Positions 46,701 to 58,624 of a stretch of 64,000 bases of DNA are shown here, piece by piece. The translations under genes and the position numbers were made by a program. The stretch's first letter is position 1, and every line of letters starts with the position of its first letter. The stretch comes from Arabidopsis thaliana (taxonomy: Eukaryota; Streptophyta; Magnoliopsida; Brassicales; Brassicaceae), in NCBI RefSeq assembly GCF_000001735.4, contig NC_003070.9, forward strand, positions 5,146,001 through 5,210,000, given 5' to 3'. The notes under the pieces were generated by a model. It was given only the letters and a program-made list of their open reading frames with translations, made no database searches and was not told the DNA's origin.

Positions 46701-47702
46701 AACTCTCATACAACGTTTTGAGTTGGTAAACTAAGCTAAGAAAAGCAGAAAATCAACTTTATGTATATGTATGTAGAAAAATGTTGAAGATACATTAGTA
46801 CATTTTGTTGTGGAATTAGAAAAGGCTCGTCATTCGGAGCCAAAACAAGGCTAATCTATAATGTTAACGGGGCCTATTCAGTTTGGAGATATAATTATTT
46901 CTAAGCCCATCTTGTTTGTTATCGTGACAAATTAATAAGCCCACAAAGTTCTCTAAAGGTAAAAGAGAGATGGTCCAAAAAATTTATACAAATGGAAAAA
47001 ATTACATATGAAAAACATTGCAAACTGAAATTGGAATATAAACCTTCTCCACTCCTTCAATTTGTAAAAGAAGTGGATGGGATTCAATTTCTTAGGGATG
47101 AATCTTCAACTAAAAAATCACTCATGGTTCAAAAAAGTTCAATAATAATGATTGTCCTCACTGGTTCGTCTGTACAATAAAGACGTATAAAACATGAATC
47201 TGTTTAAAAAAAAACATGAATCTGATATAGAAAAAGTGTGTTAACACTGTTGTCCAACGACCATCCTTAATTACACATGTTATTATTACATACTGAGAGG
47301 TGTTGTAATCAAGGCCAGATACGTCTACAAATCTACCAATTCCTTTTCTTATCTTTTTCACAGGAACAAAAACATAACCAAAATTCACAGTGTTGATGAA
47401 TTGAGTTTGCAAGATTTTTCAAATTATACTGGAATTGATATCTTCTCCATTTATATATACTCAACAGCAAGGAACAACAAAGATACAAACGGTGAAAATT
47501 TGTATATTCAAAATTTACATATTCCAAATCGAAAAGTAAAAAAAAAAACCAAACAAACAAAAGGTTCTCCTCTCACAGAAGAAAGAGACCTCAAAAAAAA
47601 TCCGAGAAAAGAAGGGGCGCACGCGCGTGGTCAAACCGAACCAGCCAGCCACCGTAGATCTCTCAGATACCATCGGATCTTCTTCATCTTCCGATCTTTT
47701 AC
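43761..47702. other. Spacer between tRNA-Asn and RHA2A
   Basis: About 3.9 kb, AT-rich. None of the open frames carries a recognisable domain. One promoter-like arrangement occurs near 46.1-46.3 kb: TATATAA at about 46101-46107, a pyrimidine-rich leader, and a 23-codon ORF at 46219-46290. The last few hundred bases are the RHA2A 3' UTR. Confidence 0.5.
46219..46290 (+). CDS. Candidate 23-residue small ORF (weak)
   Basis: The ATG is followed by a strongly charged start (VSTEEDEDRRKRMEV) and ends SFIMKQ-stop. It lies 110 bp downstream of TATATAA within a pyrimidine-rich stretch like a plant leader. No similarity to known small-peptide families was recognised. It could equally be part of a non-coding transcript or chance. 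Confidence 0.2.
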   Translation: MVSTEEDEDRRKRMEVVSFIMKQ

Positions 47703-48170
47703 TCAGTGGAGAGAGAAACACGAGATCAAATCCCTCCCAACGCTACGCTGCGTTTTAGAGACGCAATCATCGGAAACCAAAGCAGATCTACAAAGAGGAC
47801 AAGTGAAATTGAATTGATGAAGCCATCCTTCCAAACACTTCTTGTGGAACACGTGTCGACATTCCAGCTTCCTCACCTCTTCACCTTCCTTTAACTTCGA
47901 CAAACACACAACACAATCGGAGCCGCCACCACCTCCGTCACCGCACCGGTACGAGAATAACCGATTCAAACTAAGCTGATCGGCGAGAACGATTATGTTG
48001 GCTAGTCCCGATGCTATAGAGACATCGTCTACGGGGAGATTAGGATTTGATTTAGAGGTGAGACGGAGGAGGAAAGATCGGAGATGGTTGATGAAGACGG
48101 CGAGGAGAGAGAGGAGCATAAGAGGGATTGAATCGGAAGAGACGTCACTTAGCTGACCTTGTAGCCCCAT
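47703..48170 (-). CDS. RHA2A: RING-H2 E3 ubiquitin ligase RHA2A
   Basis: Intronless, 155 residues. RHA2a is an E3 ligase that promotes ABA signalling during germination (established, from memory). The N-terminus has a hydrophobic segment (IPLMLLSLLAVFINHL, about 15-30), probably a membrane anchor. The RING-H2 finger has Cys86, Cys89, Cys104, His106, His109, Cys112, Cys124 and Cys127, with the E2-contacting Trp116 between. A glycine run (79-83) precedes the finger. The start at 48170 is the first ATG. A TTC/CTT (GAA on the coding strand) repeat lies directly upstream in the leader and a TATATATA box at about 48228-48237. Confidence 0.97.
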   Translation of the reverse strand: MGLQGQLSDVSSDSIPLMLLSLLAVFINHLRSFLLRLTSKSNPNLPVDDVSIASGLANIIVLADQLSLNRLFSYRCGDGGGGGSDCVVCLSKLKEGEEVRKLECRHVFHKKCLEGWLHQFNFTCPLCRSALVSDDCVSKTQRSVGRDLISCFSLH

Positions 48171-48173
48171 CTT

Positions 48174-48215
48174 TCTTCTTCTTCTTCTTCTTCTTCTTCT
48201 TCTTCTTCTTCTTCT
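48174..48215. repeat. (TTC)n microsatellite in the RHA2A leader
   Basis: About fourteen triplets. On the RHA2A coding strand it is a GAA run within 45 bp of the start codon, likely in the 5' UTR and prone to length variation. Confidence 0.9.
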
Positions 48216-51200
48216 CTCTCTGTTTTCTATATATATAGCTGTCTTTGCTTAACCTATACACATTATTGTGTTCCTTTACTTTCACCTTTTATTAATTTCA
48301 TTACTAAACTGTCAATTAGACTTTTAATTTTGGTTTATTACTAAAGGAAATTAATTATTTAAGATACTTTTCCATACAATTTAATTTAAAATATATAAAG
48401 TGGATGTATAGTTGATTTTTTATTTTATTTCAAGCTATATTATGGTACGAAATCATTATTATGTTGCATATATTAATCGATTTGGTATATTTTTTTACAA
48501 AATACAGAAGAATACAAAGATTTTTATTATTATTTTGACCACCTATTTTTGTCAATTTTTATTACCAGTCTGACGATTATGTAATTTAGATCAAATGAAG
48601 TTAGTAGTAATAAATACCAAATCTTTTTATACACGTGATCTGGTATTTTACAGATCTGATTTTATATTACAAACCAAACGTCACTTATTTCTCTCTCTTT
48701 TTTAATTCAGACCCCTCCATTTTGCCGTCTATGCCCACAATTCCCCGTTAGTTTTCACTTTCAGTGTCTTTCTTTTGTGGTATTTTTTGCAAAACCCAAA
48801 ATTAAACATGAAACTAAAATTATTTAAAATTTATTTTAAGTAGAGAAATATTTGAGATATTTAATATATAATATTAAGTTAACTTTTGTGTACACATGCA
48901 TTGTTTACCTTTTATTATTTTATGAAAATGGACCAAATTTATAATAGCTTAAGATGAATATTTTTTCTTATTGAAAAACAATTTGTTGATCTGATGATGA
49001 AGATTTTGCACGATCCTCGCTAACTTGTTGTCTCACCACCTTCCATATTTTATATGTTTCGGACCCCCCAATAATCATGTCATATCTACGGTTTCTACCT
49101 TATTAAAATATACTCCAAAATTTTAAAATAAGATAGCAAGCAACTACTTAAACAGCGGACTAAACAACATCAGAATTTTCGGGAATATTATTTGTAAATT
49201 GGTTAAAGCATAAGCTACAAATTTTCTTATATATCATTTATTTGGGGAAATGGTTAAATTTTTATTTTCAAAATTAGTATTTCTATCTTTTACCAACTAA
49301 TAAAATGGTATATTGGTATATATTCTTGTTTTTTTTAGAGGTCACAATAAAATAAGTGAAACGTGCGCATCTACAGTAATTTGAATCGAACATTACTTTT
49401 AATGTACATGATGAATAACAAAGGATAAACATGACCATCATGAAGGAAACATAAACGAAAGAGTGAAGGATAAGTAACATTTAGTCAGTATTATAAAAAT
49501 GGTAAACGGCGCTGTCAACGTATTAATTTTGCATAATATATAATGATAAGTTTGGGTTTATACTTATATTTAAATAGAGAAAGTGGGAGAAAAGAAGTCT
49601 CTATTTCGCCGTCCAAAAGATATGAGAATCCACCGACTGATAAAAAAAAACAAAACAAGTTGGGATTAAGAAAGTTGATTAACACATTAATTAAGCAAAG
49701 ACCAAAACCATTACCACTGATATAATATGAAATTGCCGTGGAATTTTTAAAATAGAAGAAATAAATGTCCAAAAAGGGAAGGCGTAAAAGTGATTGACGA
49801 AAAGGATGTGTTGTCCTCTATATCATAATTAGCAAGAGTTTCAATTAATTGGTGATTACCAACTCCAATTAGATGATGAGCATTGTGTGGTGACAAAACA
49901 AAGTAAAAGCAAAGAGCATCCATTACCGGGAGAGACCATTCATTTTAAGCCATCATGTGGCCAAAGGGAGACCACACAACACAATTTTAAAATAATGGTG
50001 CAGCAGAAAGTCAAGTCGCTGTCATAGACTCATAGTTGAAGCAATCAGACTAATCTCTGTTGGATCTTATTGGGCCTAATAAATCTACTGTATGGGCTTG
50101 ACCATTTTTTTGTTAGCAGTACTCCAGGCCTAATTTGTTATCAATGACCATTTATGTTCATGATTGTCTTTTTTTTTTTTTTTATAAATAAAAATCGGAA
50201 AGGTGCTAGATGATAACACATGCAAGAGTTGTTGCGATGTTACTTAATTTGATTGAATTTAGACACATGTAATTTGGTATAGACGTCCATCATTGTGCCT
50301 GGAAGTTCACCGATATACGTCTATTGCACCAATATGCAAACGCTATACTTATCTATCACATAAGTATGGATTGATATACATCTTTTAGTTCTACATTTTC
50401 TTGTCTTAAACATTTGATTTTCAGTATATCTATATATAGGTAAATCGTTATAGTCTACCAAATAGTTTCTTGAAAGGTGTTATTTTCCATATTACGTTTT
50501 CGAAAAAGGGTACTTATAACCAAATTGATTGAAAATGAAAAGGGGTTATATATGACAGTTGGATCCAATTTGCGTGCATTTAACAAGAGCAATTAGTTGG
50601 TGGTTAATGTAGCATTTTGAAAATACTGTTTGCAAGTTATATTCCTTGGATTTGCAAGTTAAGAACATACTGTTTTGACTCTTTCTTTGAGAGAGATTGT
50701 AAAACATTTGATATCAATTCTGATATTTTTGAGCTTTGACTAAGAAAACATAAGTATCTTTAATTATCTTAATAAAGAACAAAAAATGTGTCCAAGCTCT
50801 AGGGGTTGGTTGTATTAGCAACAAGGAGCATGTGGTGGATCAGTCATATAGAAACCATAATTAAAGTCGTCCGGACGGATCAGAAACAAGAATGGACCAC
50901 TCTTCCTTACTTGTCTTCATATGCTAACACTTATACTTGAGACTGACTATTTTGAGGTTGTCCTCCTCATATTATTTCTAGATGTAGACCACACCCCTCT
51001 CTCTCCTCCTCTTAATTTACCTAAGTTTGCTTGTGGTGAAACAGTTAATTGATAGGCTTATTGGTTACAATCGTCATAAGTATATGTTGAAAGTCCTTAG
51101 GAGTTGTATGAACTTTACTACGAAAGCATTATCACACTATTATTGGTGTCAACTATCGATACGATATTAATGTAGTGGTAATGCTGTAATGCTTTTTATT

Positions 51201-52570
51201 CTGCCAATCATTACTACTTGAATGATTTCGAATATCATCGAATCGAAATTCTTAATCACGCTCTCTATCTCATCATTATCTTTGACCCTAATCATTATTA
51301 GTAGTATCTCTCTATTTATCACACACGCTTATTCTTCTGTTTAATTTACCTGTGTTTTACTCTCACTTTTAATCCAAGAAAACTATCCACTTTTCACTGT
51401 TGGTTTCAGAATCCCATTGCTTATTATTTAGTTATTATTACTAATGAAAAGGTTAAGGAGGAGGGGTAAGTAATGTTGTGACAAGTGACAAGTGGTGTCT
51501 CCATCTGCATGGTCTTCTTGTAGGAATGAGCTGTTTATCTTTGTTTGTATTCCAGTTTCAAACTTTATAATACTATTTCGTTAGTGCTTTTTAATTGTAT
51601 TCGCAGTTATGTGAATTTTAATCAAGAGCTAGCTGACCTGACCGTATGCTTATTATAGTTAGGGTCCATTCTCTACAACTACAACTGTACATTTATAATA
51701 AGCATGCTAGTAGATTTATTGTGACGATTTCAAGCACATAGAAGAGTCTATATCATCACTTCACTTGTTAGGCCTCTCTTTAATTTCATATTATATGACA
51801 CTTTTTTCATTCAATGAAAAGAATAAAATAAAATTAATTGTTTGATACTCCTAATTAGGGATGTTATTCTCTGCTTCTCCTTTGTACTTTTGGGAATATC
51901 TGTCAAATCAATTACTTAAATGAGAATATTAATAAATTTGGCATTTGATGTGCTTTATTTGGCTGCAATTAAACAACAATCATATGAGTTATTGAGTATC
52001 ATTCCAACCCCATAAATGTTAGCCTTTTTAAATGGAGTATATATTACTACCGTTTTTTTGTTCGTAACGCATATTACAACCGCTTTAATCAGAGAAATTA
52101 TTTAAAGACGAATCTGGTGAAACATGAATTAATTTTGTCAAATAGAATATGTGAATAGTATTTCTGTTTATGTTAAATTAGGCAATAACATTACATATAT
52201 ACTTAATCCTTTATCTGAAAACACTAGATTTATGATAAATACGAAAGGTAACACTGGTTAGCGTATGGAACCATCAAATTTTGACTAAATGTTTTCTAAC
52301 ACTATGAGTGACCAAAACATTTCCTTTTACAAATTAAAATTTGTATTAGTCATCCTGCATACATTTCTTTTTCCCCAAACATTTTCAATTTTGGAATTTT
52401 TTTATATATATGTAAATTACATTTGAACAGGTCTAATTTGAATGGTTAATACGCGGTTCAAATAAAGTTGGCAAGTAATTAACAAACGAATCCACATCAA
52501 ATTTCAATTACTGTATGTACCAAAACCACATTTATACCAAACCGCATCATAAAATAAAATAAAAATTCTT

Positions 52571-52899
52571 AAGGCCTGTTTTGTAGATTTTGTAAGAGTT
52601 TTTGGTTTTTGTTTTTTAAAAACTTATTTTCATACCAATCAAGATTTTAAAATTTTGGTTTCCCTACAATTTAGTAAAACTATTTTATTGTAATTTTCCA
52701 TTCATGATTTTAGTTTTTTAGTTTTTGTAAAATTTAGGAAATCTAGTTTTTGTTCAATCAACGTTATTTTTCTCAAAAACCAAAAACCATTTTTTGGAGA
52801 TTTTTTGAACAAAAAATATAATAACAAAAATCTAAAACTAAAATCTAAAATTCAGAAACTAAAATCTAAACTCAAAAACTAAATTAAAAATCAGGGCCT
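52571..52899. mobile_element. Non-autonomous hAT/MITE-like element (candidate)
   Basis: The block opens AAGGCCTGTTTTGTAGATT and closes AATTAAAAATCAGGGCC, so the ends form imperfect terminal inverted repeats (GGCCTGTTT against GGCCCTGATTT). Flanks aaattctt (52563-52570) and aaattttg (52901-52908) could be a degraded 8-bp target duplication. The inside is T-rich on the left and A-rich on the right (repeated AAACTAAAATCTAAA words), giving a long imperfect fold-back. It has no coding capacity. Confidence 0.45.
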
Positions 52900-53096
52900 A
52901 AATTTTGACATAATATGGATAGATGATGATAGTGAGACCAAACCACATAATATTGCATATTTTGATGTCACCATTTGATAGCCTATAAAAAGGAGAAGAA
53001 GCAAAGGGTAGTTCTGGAAAAAAAGGGAATCGTGGGGGAAAGAAAGCAGAGTCGTTTTCAGATCGTGAATAGAAGCAGCAGCAGAAGCCGTATCTA

Positions 53097-53100
<4 letters not shown>

Positions 53101-53139
<39 letters not shown>
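53101..53139 (+). repeat. (TC)n microsatellite in the PSS1 leader
   Basis: About nineteen TC units, 110 bp downstream of the TATAAAAA box and so within the probable 5' UTR. CT-rich leaders are common in Arabidopsis, but this pure run is long and probably variable. Confidence 0.9.
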
Positions 53140-53144
<5 letters not shown>

Positions 53145-53593
53145 GACCGTTCCTCTTCTTTTTATTCATCAACATCATCGAGCTTTCTACTACTTGGATT
53201 CCTACTTCTTCTTCTTCTTCCTCTGATTCTCTCCCATTCCAATCAATCTCTAGGGTTCTTCTTCAGGTATCTCAAATCTCCTCTCTTTTCTTTTTATTGC
53301 TAACCATTTTCATTTACTTTGGCTTATTTTTAAGTTTAATCTTCTTCTGATATTGCGTCTGCTTTTTTACCTCTGCAAAGACAGAACCTTTCTCTGTCTC
53401 TCTCTGCTTGTACCTTGTACCTTTTCTCTCTGTATACACTCCATTGTCTGCCTTTTCTCGTCTCTCTTCTCTTACAGTTTTTATTCATTAATTTCTCTCG
53501 AGGATGCTCCTCAGGCCCCTCTTTATCTCATCTCCCAGCTAAAGTTTCTCTTTTTGTTTTTAATCAGCAATACTTCAGAAGCTGGTTTTGGCC

Positions 53594-55908
53594 ATGGAAC
53601 CCAATGGGTACAGGAAAGAAAGAAGAAAGGAACAACATTTGGGGAGAATGAATGGTGGTGGTGGTGATGTTGAGACTGATCTTGATCCATGGACTGCATG
53701 GGCTTACAAGCCTCGCACTATCTCTCTTCTCCTTATTGGCGCTTGTTTTCTCATGTGAGTCATCATTTCTTCCTGCTTCTTCCCTTTTACCTCTCTGCCC
53801 ATTTCTCGTAATCCTCAATTTGGTTTTGAATTTTACTTAGTTGGGCTAGTGGAGCTCTTGATCCTGACAGCACTACATCTGATGATCTTGTCACTTCTGT
53901 CAAAAGGTTCTCTTTTTCCTTCTGCCCACATCATGTTTTTTTTTCTTTTTTCATTTGATTCCATCAATTAACACTAGTCTACTATGTTTATGTTCCTTTT
54001 CTAGGGGAGTGTGGGCTATGATCGCTGTCTTTCTTGCTTACTCTTTGCTCCAGGCCCCTTCAACGTTTGTTTACCATCTCAGCTGTTTTATTAATTTGCT
54101 TTCTCTTTTATAATGTAGATTGTGGTTGTTGGTGATACTTGTGATGTGTCTTTAATCAAGTAATTTGCTTTATGCAGGGTTCTAATCAGGCCCCATCCTG
54201 CAATCTGGCGCTTAGTTCATGGAATGGCCGTCATTTACTTAGTTGCACTTACTTTTTTGCTCTTTCAGGTTCACTTTTTTTTCCTCCCTAGATCCTTCTT
54301 ACTTGCCTATGCCTGTGATTTATATATGGATTCTTGTTTTAAGTGAGCAAACTCTAATAGTTACATTATTCATGCTCCCAGAGACGTGATGATGCACGGC
54401 AGTTCATGAAGTTTCTCCACCCTGACCTTGGAATAGGTAAGAGTTTCGGAGAGGAATGCTGTTTATTCGAGGAGCTACCACATCAATGATTGACCATCTT
54501 ATTGAGTTTGCTCATGTTGCAGAACTTCCTGAGAAATCATACGGTGCTGATTGCCGTATATATGTGCCTGATCACCCAACAAACAGGTTTAAGAATCTTT
54601 ATGTAGGGTATCTTCTCAACAACTCCCCTTTACCTTAACCAACCTTCATATCACCTAAAGGCTTATGCTTTGATTAAAATTTATCAGGACACAGTATTTG
54701 ATGAGTTTTTCTTGGCTCACATCTTTGGTTGGTGGGGGAAAGCAATTCTGATCCGGAACCAGCCGCTTCTTTGGGTGCTTTCAATTGGTTTTGAGTTATT
54801 GGAGGTTGGTCTTTGTCTTCGTTTTCTTATATTACAGGTTCCAATTTGATATATACAAAAATATCGCTTCGCCTGTGTCACCGAAAAGTTATATTTATGT
54901 TCTCCAGGTTACTTTTCGGCATATGTTACCAAATTTCAACGAGTGCTGGTGGGACAGTATTGTTCTTGATATCTTGATATGCAACTGGTTTGGTATGATT
55001 CTTAAGCTACCTTGCTATTCTATATGTAGTGCTTTTAAACATGTTATGGATAACAGCTTTTCTTGTTTTAATCATGGTAGGTATCTGGGCAGGAATGTAT
55101 ACAGTTCGATATTTTGATGGAAAAACATATGAGTGGGTTGGCATTAGCCGCCAGCCTAACATTATTGGCAAAGTAGGTTTGTTCAACCTTGAGAGTGCAT
55201 ACACATGGTCCTAGCCGTTGTACATCCAATGAGAATTTTGTATATTTTTTCAGGTGAAAAGGACACTGGGGCAGTTCACACCAGCTCACTGGGACAAAGA
55301 CGAGTGGCATCCGCTGCAGGGACCTTGGCGTTTTATTCAAGTACTCACTCTTTGCATCATATTCTTGACAGTGGAGCTGAACACATTCTTTCTCAAGTTT
55401 AGCCTGTGGATCCCCCCTCGAAACCCAGTGATTCTCTATAGGCTGATCTTGTGGTGGCTCATAGCGATACCAACAACACGGGAGTACAATTCATATCTTC
55501 AAGACAGGTAAAGCTATAGCCACTGCGATATTGGTTGGAGTTAGTTTGGAAAGAGTTTTGTATATAACTTGTGTAGTTTTGGTTGTTCACAGAAAACCTG
55601 TGAAAAAGGTGGGAGCATTCTGTTGGCTGTCACTGGGGATATGCATAGTAGAACTTCTCATCTGCATCAAGTTTGGAAGTGGTAGGTGGTTCCTTACACA
55701 TGCTCTGCCTTAGTTATTTATGGTTACAGTTACATAGTGTGGAGAGTGTAAACTTGGTTGTATGGTTATGATACGAACAGGATTGTACCCAACAGAAATG
55801 CCATTGTGGGTAGTGACACTATGGGGAAGTGTGGGACTTGGACTTGTGGCCTTCTTGCTGTCTTGGACATGGAAGATCCAGAAGATCCTCGCGCAAAAGA
55901 GACGTTAA
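53594..55908 (+). CDS. PSS1: Phosphatidylserine synthase 1 (base-exchange type)
   Basis: Twelve exons (53594-53754, 53841-53906, 54005-54064, 54178-54268, 54382-54436, 54523-54602, 54688-54804, 54908-54992, 55081-55172, 55254-55507, 55593-55681, 55781-55908) give 425 residues. It exchanges the head group of phosphatidylethanolamine for serine in the ER. Characteristic regions are [77 protein letters not shown], and [10 protein letters not shown]-like [19 protein letters not shown]. There are about eight to ten hydrophobic spans. The short Gly/Asn-rich N-terminus and the basic end [10 protein letters not shown] are cytosolic. A leader intron at 53267-53578 is supported by GT..AG ends. It was chosen over the longer forward frame (53353-53667), which reads through the intron. 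Confidence 0.97.
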
Positions 55909-56696
55909 GCGCATCATTATTGTTGCAGCAGAGACGAGAGAGAAATAGAGGTGAGACAGTGAAATGCCATTGTGGTTTTTTTTTGTAAATAGGGAGAAGA
56001 AGGAACGATGTAAATGCAATTTTCTTTAGGGATAGTGTGTGATATTCAACATTTACGAAGATTCCATCAATTCTTTCATGCATCAAAAGTTCTTTCATCT
56101 TTGTTCTGCCCCCTCAATCTGACAAAACATGTTGGTTTGAATGTCAATTTTTTGTTACCATTCACACATTCAAGTTTTCAACAGTTCAAAAAAAGAAGAA
56201 GAAGTTATTGAGCCATTGTTTCTTCTGGTTTTTGAGATGATTGTTTTGTGCTGCCAACTCTTACATGACATTAACAACATTATTGTGCTTTTACTGCCAT
56301 TAACTCCATTACCACCATTCAATTTTTCTGTCTTTAATTATTGGTTCCAGTTTTGTTATTCTGGTCTATTATTTTGTATTATCATCATTCTATCAAACAG
56401 ATTATTTGTTTTGTTGAAGGAAATGAAAAAAAGAAGAAGAAAGAATCAAATATGATAAATTGAGGATAATATTAAGATTGTGTGACCTGCCGTGCCGCCC
56501 AACAACATGTCACATGGTATCTTAGGTTTGCAAATTCGTAATTTGACATCTTCGACGACAATTTTGACTATCTATCTAATCTTAACATCACTCTTCCATC
56601 ATCACTTCCTATTTTATTCCAACTTTCTTAAAGAAGCCAAAAAAAGGATGATGTCAGAAGTTAAGGAATATTCTGACAAGGATAGGATGCCCTTAA

Positions 56697-56793
56697 GGGA
56701 ATCTAGAGTCTTGAATGGGCTTTTAGAATTCCAAGAAGCTAGGGAATCTCGAGTCTTTAATGGGCTTTTAAAGTTTCAAGAATCAAAGGCCCA
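56697..56793 (+). promoter_or_regulatory. Hinge-protein promoter: duplicated 45-bp block with site II boxes
   Basis: Two adjacent 45-bp copies (56697-56741 and 56742-56786), about 84 percent identical by eye, each contain TGGGCT (56716-56721 and 56761-56766). GGCCCA follows at 56788-56793. Site II boxes are a hallmark of Arabidopsis respiratory-chain genes, so duplication of the block doubles a known functional motif just upstream of the probable transcription start. Confidence 0.65.
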
Positions 56794-56824
56794 AATTGCA
56801 TATTTGTAGCCCGTCGGAAACGCA

Positions 56825-57082
56825 ATGAAAATGATGAATCTGAAGACTGACTCAAACAACATCTCTGTAGGGTTCTTCTTCCTTGCTTCTTCGAGTCTCG
56901 ATCTCCTCTCTCAATCTCAGGTAACGCCAAAATCCTCTTTTTATTCATGGGATCTTTTATACCAAATTCGATTTCTTCATTTTGAGATCTGTGAATATCA
57001 TCGTCCCACGAACCAATCGAATCTGTTGTTGTCTGACATTAATTTTCATTTCTATCTCTTGCAGTCTTCAGCTTCCAATTGA
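56825..57082 (+). other. Possible 37-codon upstream ORF in the hinge-protein mRNA
   Basis: If the leader starts before 56825, splicing 56920 to 57065 joins a frame that begins MKMMNLKTDSNN and ends QSQSSASN at the TGA of 57080-57082. It stops 8 nt before the main AUG (57091). It would reduce main-ORF translation unless the transcript starts later. Whether it is transcribed cannot be seen here. Confidence 0.35.
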
Positions 57083-57090
57083 CTTTCAAC

Positions 57091-57897
57091 ATGTAAGCTT
57101 ATTCCTTAAACTCGATACCTTCTTACCAATCTCCAATCTCCAATCATGTTGTGTAGATGGATCTCTAACATATGTAGACCCTTTAGTATTCGTGTCTGAA
57201 TCTCTAGACTGGAATCATTTTTTTTTTTTATTGTGGCTCTATAGTTGTGTAGGGGTCGGTCTATGATTAGATCCGATTCTATTCATTTTTCTGGCTTATG
57301 TTTTCGCATCATATAATCAGAGCTTTATCTTGTAAGGAAGAGTGATAAAACTAGATAATTATGTTCTTTCTAGTTTTGCTCGTAAAGACGATTCTTGTAT
57401 GTCATCATTCACACGGGAGTAGTTTATATATCTAGCCATTGATGTTGCATCCTCGATGCCTGTGGTTTTTCTGAATATTTCAGGGCAGATGATGAAGTTG
57501 TTGATCCAAAGAAGTACCTTGAGGAATCTTGCAAACCAAAATGTGTGAAGCCACTTCTCGAATATCAGGTGAAACTGGTTGATGTTGTGACTAATTATGA
57601 ATTGTGTTATAAGTTTTGACACAGTGCCATGTTTTGTGAAGATCATTGTTTGACTGATACAAGGCTTGTTTGTGGTTCTCAGGCATGTGTCAAGAGAATC
57701 CAAGGTGATGATTCTGGCCACAAGCATTGCACTGGCCAGTATTTTGACTACTGGCAATGCATTGACAAATGTGTAAGTTACTTGAATTATGTTATTTTGC
57801 TGTTTCATCATATGATATCTTCTAAAGTTTGATACTGAGATGAAATTGGATTTTGGATCTTCAGGTTGCACCAAAGCTGTTTGCGAAACTAAAATGA
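57091..57897 (+). CDS. Complex III hinge protein (QCR6-like, cytochrome bc1 subunit)
   Basis: Coding exons 57091-57092, 57484-57568, 57683-57772 and 57865-57897 give 69 residues starting MADDEVVDPKKYLEESCKP. It is the acidic hinge subunit that links cytochrome c1 and cytochrome c on the intermembrane-space side of complex III. Two C-x9-C motifs (Cys21/Cys31 and Cys45/Cys55) plus Cys17 and Cys59 fit the disulfide-stabilised helical hairpin of the family. The protein is shorter than yeast and animal QCR6/UQCRH because the long acidic N-terminus is missing. Oddly, the start codon is split AT|G by the 391-bp intron 57093-57483. Site II promoter boxes match its respiratory role. Probably At1g15120. 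Confidence 0.93.
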
Positions 57898-58624
57898 AAA
57901 GAGGTGAAGCTGGAGACTCTATTGTCTTGAGTTTGCTACATGTGGTTTAAAATTGATGTATAAAATGCAGTGGATGTTGAACTTTTTTTTACTGCAAACC
58001 AGATTGCCAAATGGCTCTGCTTCTTGGTTTTGTTTCCATCGCAAGTTTGCGCTTACTACATTTTTTTGCTACTTGAGTAATTGCATGGCCTAATAACAAG
58101 ATATGTTGTGCCTTTCTTTGGTCCAATTGTCGTAGACAATGCGTCAAACAAATCATTAGGCTTGAAGTTTCAATAAAGAGAGATTTTCAAGCCTCTGCTA
58201 TTAGGTGGCCTGGTACTATGGCCATTGATTAGGATTTCTTAGAGCTTGCCAAAGTTTATGATCGGACTAACTCTGAAGCTTATTGGTCTTAAAAAGATAA
58301 CTATCTAATGATGGCGGCTACAAGAAGATATTTTCTTTTAAAAAATTTTGAAGGTGAAAGAAGGTTGAATAGTCTTATGGTGAAATCACATGTGACTGGA
58401 ATGAAGTGAAGAACTGTTTAGTGGAGTGTGTGATGCATGCAGCAGCCACTTTTGAAGGACAGCTTGGACTTTAGAGTGAGAGTGAGATGTATGGCCCGCG
58501 GCGGCTGCATTAGACTGAATCTTATCCTTGACACTCTACAGCAATTATGTAGATTCTCCCATTTGACCCTCTATTTAAGGGTTAGCAAGTGTAATACCAG
58601 TCCATACAATACCATTACATAGCC
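57898..58624. other. Spacer between the hinge-protein and methyltransferase genes
   Basis: 3' UTR of the hinge gene on the left and the methyltransferase promoter on the right. A possible TATA (tatttaagg) is at about 58570-58578, roughly 50 bp before the ATG. No further gene seen. Confidence 0.55.

Larger units (their letters stand above)
48216..53593. other. Large AT-rich spacer between RHA2A and PSS1
   Basis: About 4.7 kb (48.2-52.9 kb) without a recognisable gene. Open frames are short and lack family features. It contains a poly(T) run at about 50171-50183, one hAT/MITE-like relic at 52571-52899, and from about 52980 the PSS1 promoter (TATAAAAA at about 52984-52991), leader CT repeat and a leader intron. 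Confidence 0.55.
55909..57090. other. Spacer and promoter/leader of the hinge-protein gene
   Basis: The first part is the PSS1 3' UTR. The 45-bp tandem repeat and site II boxes at 56697-56793 mark the next promoter. A leader intron runs from GT at 56921 to AG at 57064. No other gene seen. Confidence 0.6.

Noticed and set aside
53353-53667. Plus-strand frame of 104 codons running into the PSS1 start
   Set aside because: It reads through a leader intron (53267-53578); the PSS1 frame from 53594 is a different one that gives the family protein.
56492-56809. Plus-strand frame of 105 codons with an internal repeat
   Set aside because: Its repeat is the 45-bp promoter duplication of the hinge-protein gene read as protein; 45 is a multiple of three, so the frame stays open by chance.
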